Positions 43,714-53,241 are shown, counted from the stretch's first letter. The stretch is DNA of 64,000 nt from Vreelandella sedimenti (GCF_013416325.1 NZ_JACCGK010000022.1:1-64000), one strand, 5' to 3'. Numbers and translations: made by a program. The notes: generated by a model not told the origin, from the letters alone.

Positions 43714-44307
43714 TTAGCGTGCGAGTAAATTGCCCAGTTCTGGATCGCTAAAGGCGCGGTTCATGCCATCGCTAAGTAGATCGCTAAGCATCCGTGCGTT
43801 GCTGTCGGCATCGGGCTTAAGGGCGTAGCCCTGCGTACGGCGCGAGGTGTAGGTGCCCGTATAGGTAGTGCCCTTATTTTTAGCAATAGCGCGGAAAACG
43901 CCTTCAAGACGCGCTTCATCGACCAGCGGCTGACCACTATCGCCTCGGGCGTAGTTCAGACTAGCAAGCTCCAGCGTTAAGCTCGGGCGGCCCTCGGCCT
44001 GCTCGGTGGTGGGGCTAAAGCCCATATCGCGTACCGCGCGCTCAGCTTCTTCTTGTAGGCGCGGAATTAGCTCGTGGCTGCTCACGGTAATATGCGCCGT
44101 TGACATGCCGCCGCCTGCTCGGTTGCCAATGATGTCGCTATCGCGTCCATCCTGGGCAATCACAGTCACCTGCTGGCCTGAGCCAACTTGCGGCACCTGG
44201 GCACTGCGTTCAGGGCTGAGCTGTAAATATTGAGGGCTGGTGCAACCGGCAAGCCAAGCACTGGCAAGTAGTACACCCGAAATCCGTAAAAAGTGACGCC
44301 GAAGCAT
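43714..44307 (-). CDS. yajG: YajG-family lipoprotein
   Basis: 197 residues with a lipobox LAGC (Cys22), so the mature protein is lipid-anchored, probably in the outer membrane (Thr/Ser at +2/+3). The pattern SPERSAQVPQVGSGQQVTV...GNRAGGG and a C-terminal LLSDGMNRAFSDPEL helix match YajG. The signal begins LRRHFLRI, which is also twin-arginine-like. Function unknown. Confidence 0.85.
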   Translation of the reverse strand: MLRRHFLRISGVLLASAWLAGCTSPQYLQLSPERSAQVPQVGSGQQVTVIAQDGRDSDIIGNRAGGGMSTAHITVSSHELIPRLQEEAERAVRDMGFSPTTEQAEGRPSLTLELASLNYARGDSGQPLVDEARLEGVFRAIAKNKGTTYTGTYTSRRTQGYALKPDADSNARMLSDLLSDGMNRAFSDPELGNLLAR

Positions 44308-44457
44308 GGTCTTCCTCCGCTATGGCTAAAACGCCAGTATAACGCGGGTAGCGCGTTGGCGGTATGTTCTGGCGATGCGGCTTTGCTCAATCACTTCCGA
44401 TGTCTCACTCTATATTGCCTTTGCACACTGTTGTGAATGCGAAAGCAGTGAAACAAG

Positions 44458-45360
44458 CTAGCTCGTTAGGCTGTTTTTCTGAGAATCGGGACTCACGATT
44501 AGCCAAACGGAAAGTAAAATGATCAAAGAGCCAAGTAAGAATCCGCTGGAAATCGTTTCATCAAGGATTAAAAAGCCCCATAACACAGCGAAGGGTGGCA
44601 CCAAGAATGTAACGGTGAGCGACCGTAACGGCCCAATGTCGGCGATCAATCTAAAATAAAGGATATAAGCGAGGGAGGTGCATAAAAAGCCGACTGCGAA
44701 CAGGCTGATCCACACATCACCTTGAAGCCAGTCAATGCTGGGGCCAGATGAAATATTCCAAAGCAAAAAAGGGCTGAGAAAAGCGGTAGCGCCTATTTGA
44801 CTGCCAAACGCAACCAGCGTTGAATCCAGGCCACCCTGTTGGGTTATCCACTTGCGGGTAAGAAAGCCAGCAAAGCCGTAACCAATAGTGGCTATCATGC
44901 AGGCAGCCACGCCAATATAGATGTTGCCAACGATACTTGAGTCACCCACAGTGGTGATAACAGTGATGCCAACAATTCCTAGCGTTACGCCCAGCCATTT
45001 TTTTATAGTTAAACTCTCGCTAAAGATAAAAAAGCCAATCATGGCACCTGTTAAAGGCGTTGTCGCATTTAGAATCGCTGAATAGCCAGTAGGTAGTAGT
45101 GTTGCTGCTATGCTGTACATAAGAAATGGGATGCCTGAATTTATAGCACCCAAAATCAAAATTTTGCCTAGTTTGCCTCTGAACGCCAGACTTTTACGTA
45201 TGATAACGATGATAAAAGCCAAACCAATAAGGCCAAAAAAGACTCTAAAAAATGCTGTGTTGATTGGGCCTATCGCCGGTGAGGCGATTCTCATAAAAAG
45301 GAAGCTTGCTCCCCAGATAGCGGCTAGCGACAGCAGTCGTATATAGTCTATTGCTCTCAT
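44458..45360 (-). CDS. EamA/DMT-family transporter
   Basis: 300 residues from ATG 45360 (AGGGA 7 nt upstream). Ten hydrophobic helices arranged as two EamA repeats, with the typical ASFLFMRIASPAIGPINTAFFRVF start. Such proteins usually export amino acids or other small metabolites through the inner membrane; no substrate can be named. The gene is visibly AT-richer than most of the window (runs of A/T codons such as ATT, AAA, TTT), as is alkB next to it, which hints that this segment is more recently acquired. Confidence 0.87.
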   Translation of the reverse strand: MRAIDYIRLLSLAAIWGASFLFMRIASPAIGPINTAFFRVFFGLIGLAFIIVIIRKSLAFRGKLGKILILGAINSGIPFLMYSIAATLLPTGYSAILNATTPLTGAMIGFFIFSESLTIKKWLGVTLGIVGITVITTVGDSSIVGNIYIGVAACMIATIGYGFAGFLTRKWITQQGGLDSTLVAFGSQIGATAFLSPFLLWNISSGPSIDWLQGDVWISLFAVGFLCTSLAYILYFRLIADIGPLRSLTVTFLVPPFAVLWGFLILDETISSGFLLGSLIILLSVWLIVSPDSQKNSLTS

Positions 45361-45641
45361 TTTATGTCCCTTTTCAAGATTTTCTCTTAGCCTCAAGCCG
45401 CTAAGTGATGGTTGGCTTTTTTAAGTTTTTTACCTGGAGTGGTCAGGGTGTTTCTTGGTTTTTTGCTCCATGGCAATGCAGTATTGGCTTTTGATAGCAT
45501 CGAAAAAAACCCGTTTCTTGCTCTTGTTGCGTGTTTTTAAACCGGAATGTGAAGGCTTATGGTTTGAGGCGTCGGGGTTGGCTTCGTGCCACGGGGCGGC
45601 TAGCGCCGCTTTCCGCGGCTTCGCGCATTAGAGGGGGTAAA

Positions 45642-46250
45642 ATGGATCTGTTTGAAAACGACGAGATGAAGTTGATTAATCTGCTTCCAAGGGATGGTGA
45701 GGTTTACTACCACGGAAAAGTCTTGGATACAGTTACCGCCGATATGTATCTGGATAAGTGCCTAAGCGAATTAACCTGGGAGCATGATCGTGCGTTTATT
45801 TACGGCAAAGAGATCGTTACAAAGAGGAAAATAGCCTAGTATGCGGATAAGCCGGTTTCCTATACATACTCAGGATATACAAAGATGGCGTTAGTATGGC
45901 CTGATTTTTTACGAGAGATTAAGCAGGTGGTGGAGAGCCACTGCGGGGAGATGTTTAATTCGTGTCTGGGTAATTTTTATAGCTCAGGCGATGAGGGCAT
46001 GAGCTGGCACAGTGACGCCGAAAAAGACCTTGTTGAGAGTGGATCAATCGGGGCGTTGAGCCTAGGCGGCGCAAGGAAATTCTCGTTTAAACATAAGCCA
46101 ACAGGGGAGAGCGTGTCGCTTAATCTAGAGCACGGCAGTCTGTTAATTATGAAAGGCACCACACAGAAAAATTGGCTACATAGCCTGCCTAAAACCAAGA
46201 AAGATGTTGAGCCACGGGTGAGCCTGACCTTTAGGCAAATGCGTTTTTGA
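45642..46250 (+). pseudogene. alkB: AlkB-like 2-oxoglutarate/Fe(II) dioxygenase interrupted by an in-frame TAG
   Basis: One continuous frame of 203 codons starts at ATG 45642 (AGGGGG upstream) and is split only by TAG at codon 66 (45837-45839). Just before it lies KRKIA and just after it YADKPVSYTYSGYTK, where intact homologues read K-x-AWYGD, so the stop replaces Trp (TGG to TAG, one base). The downstream part keeps every catalytic residue: H123 and D125 in SWHSDAE, H180 in WLHSLPK, R192 in EPRVSLTF. AlkB proteins repair alkylated DNA bases by oxidative demethylation. It is a recent nonsense allele, a sequencing error or a suppressed amber codon. ATG 45885 could restart, but would lack the N-terminal nucleotide-recognition part. 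Confidence 0.82.
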
Positions 46251-46312
46251 GCTAATGCGATGAAACGTCAACGCTAGCTGCTCCATTTAGGGCAGCTAGC
46301 GCTTCCGCAGCG

Positions 46313-47407
46313 TTATGCCACGCGGCTTTGCTCCGTCGCTTTCGACTCAGCTTTGGGAAAGCGTCGCCAGTGGCGGGGGTGGGCGAATAAGCGTTGCCCT
46401 CGGCGTAGCGCCAAGTGCTCAAAGTCAGTATGGCGCACGGTAGCAAGCCAAGGCTGGGCGAGCCAATCCGCCTCTAGCTCTACGCGCACTTCTGCGCCCA
46501 CCGGCGAAATCGCCGTGATAGTGACCGGTAAATGGCTTTCAGAGGTGGGTTGCTCGGTGAGGCGCACTTCATGGGGGCGTAGCAGCAGCTCTTCATGGCC
46601 ATCAGGCAGATCCACGTGCCAATAGGCGTCGCCACAGGTAAGTACGCCGTTGGTCACTTTGCCTTCCAGATGGTTTACATCGCCTAGAAACTCAAACACA
46701 AAGCGGTTTTTGGGCTCCCGGTAGAGCTCATCGGGAGTATCAATTTGCTCAATACGGCCGTTACTCATGACTACGACGCGGTCGGAAAGCTCCAGCGCCT
46801 CTTCCTGGTCGTGGGTGACAAAGACGCTGGTGAAATTGAACTCGTCATGCAGGTGGCGCAGCCAGCGGCGTAACTCTTGGCGCACTTTGGCATCAAGTGC
46901 ACCAAAAGGCTCGTCCAACAGCAGTACTTCCGGCTCCACTGCCAAGGCGCGGGCTAGCGATACTCGCTGCTGCTGGCCGCCGGAAAGTTGGGCAGGGTAG
47001 CGGTTGGCGAGGTGCTCCAGCTTGACCATTTCAAGTAGCCTAAACACTCGGGCGCGAATCTCACCGCTGCTGGGGCGGCGTTTACGCGACAACACCGTCA
47101 GGCCAAAGGCCACGTTGTCGTAGACACTCATATGGCGAAACAGCGCGTAGTGCTGGAAAACAAAACCAATCCGCCGATCGCGCACATGTACATTAGTCAC
47201 GTCGCGGTCACCGAACAAAATCTTGCTGGGCTGTGCGGTGCGGTCGGCATTTTCCAAGCCAGCAATAATCCGCAGCAGCGTCGTTTTGCCCGAGCCCGAA
47301 GGGCCAAGCAGGCCGACCAGCTCACCTTCGTGAATATCCAGGTTGATTGGCTCTAACGCCTGGGTTGTGCCGAAGTGCTTAGCAATGTTGTGTAAGTGAA
47401 TGCTCAT
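46313..47407 (-). CDS. cysA: Sulfate/thiosulfate ABC transporter ATPase
   Basis: 364 residues from ATG 47407, which overlaps the cysW stop by 4 bp; a longer frame to 47437 is inside cysW. Walker A GPSGSGKTT, Q-loop VFQHYALFRHM, signature LSGGQQQRVSLARALA, Walker B LLLDEPFGALD, H-loop VTHDQEEALELSDR, and a C-terminal TOBE domain (LLLRPHEVRL). The FRHMSVYDNVAFGL segment is characteristic of CysA. Last gene of sbp-cysT-cysW-cysA. Confidence 0.95.
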   Translation of the reverse strand: MSIHLHNIAKHFGTTQALEPINLDIHEGELVGLLGPSGSGKTTLLRIIAGLENADRTAQPSKILFGDRDVTNVHVRDRRIGFVFQHYALFRHMSVYDNVAFGLTVLSRKRRPSSGEIRARVFRLLEMVKLEHLANRYPAQLSGGQQQRVSLARALAVEPEVLLLDEPFGALDAKVRQELRRWLRHLHDEFNFTSVFVTHDQEEALELSDRVVVMSNGRIEQIDTPDELYREPKNRFVFEFLGDVNHLEGKVTNGVLTCGDAYWHVDLPDGHEELLLRPHEVRLTEQPTSESHLPVTITAISPVGAEVRVELEADWLAQPWLATVRHTDFEHLALRRGQRLFAHPRHWRRFPKAESKATEQSRVA

Positions 47408-48231
47408 GCAAATGCCTCCCGGCGCGCTGCGCGCCATTCCAGCCCGGCCTTGGCGGCGAGCGTCAGTAGGGCAATAAAGGCGAGTAAGGCCGCGCAGGCA
47501 AATGCCCCCACGGCATTATAATCCTGATACAGCTGCTCAAGGTGCAGTGGTAGCGTATTGGTCTTGCCGCGTATAGCGCCGGAGACCACTGAAACAGCCC
47601 CAAATTCCCCTACCGCACGGGCGTTGGTAAGGATAACGCCGTACAGCAGTGCCCAGCGGATGTTGGGCAGCGTGACGCGCCGGAAGGTCGTCCAGCCGGT
47701 AGCGCCAAGCGTTACGGCTGCTTCTTCTTCACGGGAGCCTTGGGCCTGCATCAACGGGATCAATTCCCGGGCCACAAAGGGGCAGGTAACAAAAATAGTC
47801 ACCATGAGGATGCCCGGCCAAGAAAACATAAGCTGAATATCATGGCCGTCCAGCCAAGTGCCGATCCAGCCGTTGCGGCCATACAGCAGCAAGTAAATCA
47901 GACCCGCGACAACGGGAGAGACCGCAAAGGGGATATCGATCAACGTTTGCAGAATGCGACGCCCAGGGAAGCTGAAGCGCGTGACCAGCCACGCTAGGGC
48001 AACGCCAAATACTAGGCACACAGGAATGGTTAGTAGCGCAATCATCAGCGTCAGACCAATCGCGTGCAGGGTGAAGGTGTTACTGACGTTCGACCAGAAA
48101 ACCATAACGCCCTGGGAGAACGCCTGGGCAAAAATGGCCACCAGCGGCAGCAGTAAAAACAGTGCTGACAGCACCAGAGCGGCACCTATCAGCAGGCGCC
48201 GGATAAGCGGCGCATCACCAATTCGACGCAT
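47404..48231 (-). CDS. cysW: Sulfate ABC transporter permease CysW
   Basis: 275 residues, six membrane helices. EAA loop EEEAAVTLGATGWTTFRRVTLP, and the CysW-type GEFGAVSVVSGAIRGKTNTLPLHLE segment. Forms the sulfate channel with CysT. Overlaps cysT by one base upstream and cysA by 4 bp downstream, so the whole operon is translationally coupled. Confidence 0.95.
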   Translation of the reverse strand: MRRIGDAPLIRRLLIGAALVLSALFLLLPLVAIFAQAFSQGVMVFWSNVSNTFTLHAIGLTLMIALLTIPVCLVFGVALAWLVTRFSFPGRRILQTLIDIPFAVSPVVAGLIYLLLYGRNGWIGTWLDGHDIQLMFSWPGILMVTIFVTCPFVARELIPLMQAQGSREEEAAVTLGATGWTTFRRVTLPNIRWALLYGVILTNARAVGEFGAVSVVSGAIRGKTNTLPLHLEQLYQDYNAVGAFACAALLAFIALLTLAAKAGLEWRAARREAFA

Positions 48232-49085
48232 TACCCCTTACCTCCATGCAGGCGGCGCACAAAGCGGCCCTGCCAAATATTAATGGCCAGTAGCAGTGCC
48301 AGCGAGACAAACAGTACCACTGAAGCAATCGCCGAGGCCCCCGCATAGTCATACTCTTGCAGTTTAACGAAAATCATCAACGCGGTGATTTCCGTTTCAT
48401 AAGGCATATTACCGGCGATAAAAATGATTGCTCCGAACTCTCCTAGCGAACGAACAAACGCCAGCCCCGTTCCAGTCACCAAGGCAGGCCAGATATGCGG
48501 CAAGATCACGCGGCGAAAGGCCACGCCGTCGGTAGCACCCAATGACATAGCTGCTTCATCGACTTCCACTGGCATATCTTCCAGCACCGGCTGCACTGTG
48601 CGCACTACAAACGGGATACTGGTAAAGGCCATGGCCAGGGCGATACCCACCCAGGTGTAAGCGACTTGAAACCCTAGCGGCTCCAGCAATCCACCCATCC
48701 AGCCGCTACTGGCATAAAGGGTTGCCAGCGTAATGCCTGCCACCGCGGTGGGTAGCGCGAAGGGGAGATCCATTAAGGCATCGAGTAAGCGCTTGCCAGG
48801 GAAGTCGTAGCGAACCAATACCCACGCCAGCAATAAGCCAAATATGGCGTTGATAATCGCCGCAACGGCTGCCGCGCCAATGGTGACCATATAGCTGGCA
48901 ACTACGCGCCCTTCGGTGATGATTGCCCAGTATTCGGCAAAGCTAAGCTCCGCTAACTGACCGAACAGACCCGTAATCGGGAGCAGCAGCACCAGCGAGA
49001 TAAACAGCACGCTGATACCCATAGAAAGGCCAAAACCCGGCAGCACACGGGTGCTGCCGGTTCGCCAGGAGGCAAGTTGACTCAT
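48231..49085 (-). CDS. cysT: Sulfate ABC transporter permease CysT (CysU)
   Basis: 284 residues, six membrane helices; begins with the CysT-like VLPGFGLSMGISVLFISLVLLLP. EAA loop VDEAAMSLGATDGVAFRRVILP, then GEFGAIIFIAGNMPYETEITALMI, which separates CysT from CysW. 26 bp after sbp. Confidence 0.95.
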   Translation of the reverse strand: MSQLASWRTGSTRVLPGFGLSMGISVLFISLVLLLPITGLFGQLAELSFAEYWAIITEGRVVASYMVTIGAAAVAAIINAIFGLLLAWVLVRYDFPGKRLLDALMDLPFALPTAVAGITLATLYASSGWMGGLLEPLGFQVAYTWVGIALAMAFTSIPFVVRTVQPVLEDMPVEVDEAAMSLGATDGVAFRRVILPHIWPALVTGTGLAFVRSLGEFGAIIFIAGNMPYETEITALMIFVKLQEYDYAGASAIASVVLFVSLALLLAINIWQGRFVRRLHGGKG

Positions 49086-49111
49086 AGTTCAGGCTGGCTC
49101 ATGAGTGAATA

Positions 49112-50122
49112 TTAGCGGCGCTGTAACTGGTCGAGAAGGCCACCACCCTCAAAGTGGGTCTCCATGGCTTCATCCCAGCTACCAAATACCTCGTCTACTT
49201 CAAGCAGCTCGGTTTCCGGGAACTGGTCGGCGAACTCTTCGACCACGGTTTCGTTATGCACTCGGTAGTTGAAGCCTGCCAGCAGGCGCTGAGTCTCTTC
49301 TGTGTAGAGGTACTCAAGGTAGCTCTGGGCCAAATCGCTGTTACCGTTGCGCTCAGCATTTTCACCAACAACGGCAACGGGGAACTCGGCCAGGATGCTA
49401 ACGGGTGGCACGATGACTTCGTAGTCGTCACTGCCATACTCTTTGCGAATGTTGTTGACTTCAGACTCGAAACTAATCAGTACATCGCCAATTTCACGCT
49501 CGATAAAGCTGGTGGTTGCGCCACGACCGCCGGTATCGAATACCGCCACATTGGCTAGGAAAGTGCGCATAAACTCTTCGATTTGCTCTTCATCGCCATC
49601 GAACTCGTTCTCGGCAAAGCCCCAGGCGGCTAAGTAGGTATAGCGGCCGTTACCCGAGGTTTTCGGGTTGGGGAAGACCATTTGTACATCTTCTTTAACT
49701 AAGTCGTCCCAGCTCTCAATTCCTTTAGGATTGCCTTTGCGCACTAGGAAAGCAGTGGTGGAGTAGTAGGGGGAGGCATTGTTCTCAAACGCATCCTGCC
49801 AATCTTCGGCCACCAGCCCCGCATCGGCGAGTACCTGCACGTCGGTCACCTGGTTAAAGGTCACCACATCGGCACGTAGACCCTGAAGGATGGCACGGGC
49901 TTGTGCGGACGAGCCGCCGTGAGACTGGCTAATGGCAATCTCTTCCCCGTGCTCTTCCTGCCACCAGGCTTGAAACTCAGGGTTGATCGCAGCAAACAGC
50001 TCGCGAGCGATATCGTAAGACGAGTTGAGTAGTTCACGCTCTTGGGCGGCGGCGGTTCCACTTACCGTAACGCCTAACGCAATGGCAATCAGGCTGCGGC
50101 GGAAAATTGTTGGCAGTGCCAT
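49112..50122 (-). CDS. sbp: Sulfate ABC transporter periplasmic binding protein
   Basis: 336 residues with a signal peptide (cleavage after AAA, about residue 26). Sbp/CysP hallmarks: LLNSSYDIARELF, SHGGSSAQARAILQGLRADVVTF, FPNPKTSGNGRYTYLAAW and DTGGRGATTSFIEREIGDVL. Binds sulfate or thiosulfate and starts the sbp-cysT-cysW-cysA operon. AAGGAG precedes the ATG. A 19-bp palindrome about 87 bp upstream may be a regulatory site (CysB would be expected). I cannot separate sulfate (Sbp) from thiosulfate (CysP) preference. Confidence 0.93.
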   Translation of the reverse strand: MALPTIFRRSLIAIALGVTVSGTAAAQERELLNSSYDIARELFAAINPEFQAWWQEEHGEEIAISQSHGGSSAQARAILQGLRADVVTFNQVTDVQVLADAGLVAEDWQDAFENNASPYYSTTAFLVRKGNPKGIESWDDLVKEDVQMVFPNPKTSGNGRYTYLAAWGFAENEFDGDEEQIEEFMRTFLANVAVFDTGGRGATTSFIEREIGDVLISFESEVNNIRKEYGSDDYEVIVPPVSILAEFPVAVVGENAERNGNSDLAQSYLEYLYTEETQRLLAGFNYRVHNETVVEEFADQFPETELLEVDEVFGSWDEAMETHFEGGGLLDQLQRR

Positions 50123-50208
50123 AAAGAAACTCCTTAAAAGCAGTAAGCGCTTAATGTCGCGATATTGGCAAGGTTAAATCTATCAATGTGGAATTACAAT
50201 CATGTTTT

Positions 50209-50227
50209 ATATTCTATTTAAGAATAT
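50209..50227. promoter_or_regulatory. 19-bp palindrome upstream of sbp
   Basis: ATATTCT (50209-50215), spacer ATTTA, AGAATAT (50221-50227), perfect 7-bp arms in an AT-rich stretch of the sbp/rpe divergent region. Candidate operator or activator site. CysB sites are too loosely conserved to assign by eye. Confidence 0.4.
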
Positions 50228-50374
50228 GTGTGTGATGAGATGCGAGACGCGGATACGTGGTTCTGCTAAGCGGCTCTGATAAGATAGCGGCTTTGCTCCC
50301 TTGCCTGCACACCCGCGGGTATATCGAGTGTCTACACTTCACTTCGTCTACTGATTGATAAGCAGGAATGTAAT

Positions 50375-51067
50375 ATGACCGCTGCGCAGAACTTCTTGAT
50401 TGCCCCCTCTATTTTATCAGCTGACTTTGCCAGGCTGGGTGAGGAGGTGGATAACGTGCTGGCTGCTGGCGCGGATGTGGTGCACTTCGATGTTATGGAT
50501 AATCATTATGTGCCCAACCTGACCATTGGGCCAATGGTGTGTAAGGCCCTGCGTAAGCATGGCGTCACGGCGCCCATCGACGTGCATCTCATGGTTAAAC
50601 CGGTAGACCGCATGATCAGCGACTTTATTGAGGCGGGCGCCAGCTATATCACCTTTCATCCGGAAGCGTCTGAGCACGTTGATCGCTCGCTGCAGCTGAT
50701 CCGTGATGGTGGCTGTAAAGCCGGCCTGGTATTTAACCCGGCCACGCCGCTCTCCTATCTTGACTATGTGATGGATAAAGTTGATATGGTGCTGCTGATG
50801 AGCGTCAACCCAGGTTTTGGTGGGCAATCCTTTATCCCCGGCACGCTGGACAAGCTGCGTGAAGCACGGGCGCGCATTGATGCCTCAAAATTTGATATGC
50901 GCTTGGAAATCGACGGTGGGGTGAAAGTGGATAACATCGCCGAGATCGCCGCAGCGGGCGCCGATACCTTTGTGGCGGGTTCCGCCATTTTCAGCGCCCA
51001 TCAGGCCACCGACCCGCACGGCTATGACACGGTGATCAAGCAGATGCGAGCGGCGCTGGCTAAGTAA
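50375..51067 (+). CDS. rpe: Ribulose-phosphate 3-epimerase
   Basis: 230 residues, (beta/alpha)8 barrel. IAPSILSADFARLG, the metal-binding DVMDNHYVPNLTIGP and VHLMV motifs, SVNPGFGGQSF and the phosphate-binding IDGGV motif are all intact. Interconverts ribulose-5-P and xylulose-5-P in the pentose phosphate pathway. In pseudomonads rpe leads a rpe-gph-trpE locus; here ndh is inserted in the opposite direction before gph. Confidence 0.97.
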   Translation: MTAAQNFLIAPSILSADFARLGEEVDNVLAAGADVVHFDVMDNHYVPNLTIGPMVCKALRKHGVTAPIDVHLMVKPVDRMISDFIEAGASYITFHPEASEHVDRSLQLIRDGGCKAGLVFNPATPLSYLDYVMDKVDMVLLMSVNPGFGGQSFIPGTLDKLREARARIDASKFDMRLEIDGGVKVDNIAEIAAAGADTFVAGSAIFSAHQATDPHGYDTVIKQMRAALAK

Positions 51068-51081
51068 TAAGTAAGTGTCGT

Positions 51082-52380
51082 TTAGTGCAATTTCATGCGC
51101 GGTTTTAAGTAACGATTAAGCTTGTCGACCAGCCAGGCCAGCCCCGTTTTCGGCGCCCCATGAATAGATAGCTGGTGCATGCGGTAGAGCGATGCATAGG
51201 CTTGGCGAGCCAGCCAGCCCTCTAAAAACAGGCCGCGGGAGGCAGAGCTTCGCATCAAATTACCTACCGCATCGTAGCGGGCCAGCGATACCAGTGAGCC
51301 GTGATCGCGATAGCGGAAATCGGCTAGCGGTTTGCCTTCCAGTTTATTGACCAGGTTTTTGGCGAGCAGCTTAGCCTGCTGGTGAGCCGCCTGGGCGCGA
51401 GGAGGCACCGTGCCGCTTTCACCCATCGGACAACTGGCGCAGTCGCCTAGAGCAAAAATTTTCTCATCATCGACGCTTTGTAGGGTGCTTTTTACTTCAA
51501 TTTGGTTTTTCTTATTTGTTGTCAGGCCTAGCTCCGCCAAAAACGGCGGCGCTTTGATACCCGCTGCCCACACGTTGATATCGGTCTTGATCACTTCATC
51601 GTCACCGGTGACCAACTGATGCGCCTGAGCTTCTTTAACGGCGGTATCGGTATGGACGGTTACGCCCATGCTCTCAAGCTCTGTTTTGACAGTTTGGCTG
51701 ACCCGCTCGGAAAGCCCTGGAAGCAAGCGCGGTGCCGCTTCCAGTAGGTGTACGCTGATTTGCTGGTGATCAACGGACGTCACCCCATAGGCATTGAGCA
51801 TGCGCGAAGCGTCAAATAATTCGGCCGCAAGTTCTACCCCTGTTGCACCGCCGCCGACGATGCCAATGGTTAACTGAGTATGTTGGCGTAGGTTGGGGTC
51901 GGTATAGCGCAGAAAGGTGTTGATCATATCGCGCTGGAACGCCTTGGCCTGCTGGGGCGAATCAATAAAGTGGCAGTGCTCCGCCACGCCGGGCGTACCG
52001 AAATCGTTGGAAACGCTGCCTATGGCCATGACCAGATAGTCATAGGCAAGCTCGCGGGCGGGTAGCACCTCTTGGCCATCTTCATCATGAATCGGCGCTA
52101 ATTGCAGCGTCTGCTGCTCGCGATTAATGCCGGTTAGCGAACCACGCTGATAACGGTAGAAGTGAGCCGATGAATGCCCGCGAAGATCCACCTCGTCCAT
52201 GCTGGAGTTCAGTACACCGGTAGCCAGTTCGTGGAGCAGCGGTTTCCATACGTGGGTGGTATTGCGATCCAGCAGCACAATTTCTGCGCGTTTGCGCTTA
52301 CCCAAGGTGCGACCTAATCGTGTGGCAAGGGCTAAGCCGCCAGCACCGGCGCCGACAATCACGATTCTGGGAGTGGGCAT
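51082..52380 (-). CDS. ndh: Type II NADH dehydrogenase
   Basis: 432 residues. FAD-binding RIVIVGAGAGGLALATRLG, quinone-side WKPLLHELATG, NAD-binding IGIVGGGATGVELAAEL, the second FAD motif IFALGDCASC and PPRAQAAHQQA fit NDH-2. It passes electrons from NADH to quinone without pumping protons and binds the inner face of the membrane through its C-terminus. Convergent with rpe (14 bp) and divergent from gph. Confidence 0.93.
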   Translation of the reverse strand: MPTPRIVIVGAGAGGLALATRLGRTLGKRKRAEIVLLDRNTTHVWKPLLHELATGVLNSSMDEVDLRGHSSAHFYRYQRGSLTGINREQQTLQLAPIHDEDGQEVLPARELAYDYLVMAIGSVSNDFGTPGVAEHCHFIDSPQQAKAFQRDMINTFLRYTDPNLRQHTQLTIGIVGGGATGVELAAELFDASRMLNAYGVTSVDHQQISVHLLEAAPRLLPGLSERVSQTVKTELESMGVTVHTDTAVKEAQAHQLVTGDDEVIKTDINVWAAGIKAPPFLAELGLTTNKKNQIEVKSTLQSVDDEKIFALGDCASCPMGESGTVPPRAQAAHQQAKLLAKNLVNKLEGKPLADFRYRDHGSLVSLARYDAVGNLMRSSASRGLFLEGWLARQAYASLYRMHQLSIHGAPKTGLAWLVDKLNRYLKPRMKLH

Positions 52381-52483
52381 ATGACTACCTCTTTAACTAA
52401 ATTAGCCCCAGCATAGAAGGTTCTGACGCGTCTGACTAATGCGAACGTGTGCTTTGAGCAGGTAAAATGGTTTTTAAATCAAA

Positions 52484-53227
52484 ATGGGGCAGAGCGCATT
52501 GAAAATACATCCAAGTCACTACTCAGAACGACACCCCGTGCTACAGGGAAAACGGTTAATTGCCTTCGACTTGGACGGAACGCTGATCGATTCAGTGCCC
52601 GACCTTGCCGCCGCCGTGGCACGCACGTTAAGCGAGCTGGATTTACCCGAGCCGAATGAGACAAAGGTGCGGGATTGGGTTGGCAATGGCGCGCCGGTAT
52701 TAGTGGAAAGAGCCCTGACCTGGGCGTTAAAAGCAGCGCCTGAGCCAGCGCTTCTTGAACGCGGTTATGATGTGTTTATGGCACACTACGGCGCTGCGCC
52801 CAATACCCTGACAACGCTCTACCCGGGAGTAAAACAAGCCCTACAGGCGCTGCACCAGCAAGGCCTCACACTGGTGCTGATTACCAATAAGCCCGAACGC
52901 TTCATTGTGCCGCTGTTAAATCACTTCGAGCTGCTGAACTATTTTACCCTATGGATCGGCGGTGATTCTTTGGCCGAAAAGAAGCCCCATCCATTGCCGC
53001 TGCTCCACGCTGCGCACCATTGTCAAGTACCGCCAGCTGAATGTGTAATGGTCGGCGATTCACGTCACGATATGGCAGCTGGAAAGGCGGCAGGCTTTAC
53101 TACTCTGGCGCTGCCCTATGGTTATAACCATGGGGAGCCGATAGAGAATAGCCATCCCGACCTAGTGCTCAGTTCGTTAACTGAGTTGCTGTTGAGGACA
53201 CCTCGGCCGACAAAGGTAATTGATTAG
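52484..53227 (+). CDS. gph: Phosphoglycolate phosphatase (HAD family)
   Basis: 247 residues. HAD motifs: I IAFDLDGTLIDS with the nucleophile Asp, II LVLITNKP, III the Lys in EKKPHP and IV VMVGDSRHDMAAG. The tetrahelical cap type (GNGAPVLVERAL) fits Gph, which removes 2-phosphoglycolate formed in DNA repair or by oxygenation. The start is uncertain: ATG 52484 has no clear ribosome site, and the conserved part begins near residue 20. In related genomes gph is followed by trpE, missing here. Confidence 0.9.
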   Translation: MGQSALKIHPSHYSERHPVLQGKRLIAFDLDGTLIDSVPDLAAAVARTLSELDLPEPNETKVRDWVGNGAPVLVERALTWALKAAPEPALLERGYDVFMAHYGAAPNTLTTLYPGVKQALQALHQQGLTLVLITNKPERFIVPLLNHFELLNYFTLWIGGDSLAEKKPHPLPLLHAAHHCQVPPAECVMVGDSRHDMAAGKAAGFTTLALPYGYNHGEPIENSHPDLVLSSLTELLLRTPRPTKVID

Positions 53228-53241
53228 TTTTGGCCAGCCGC

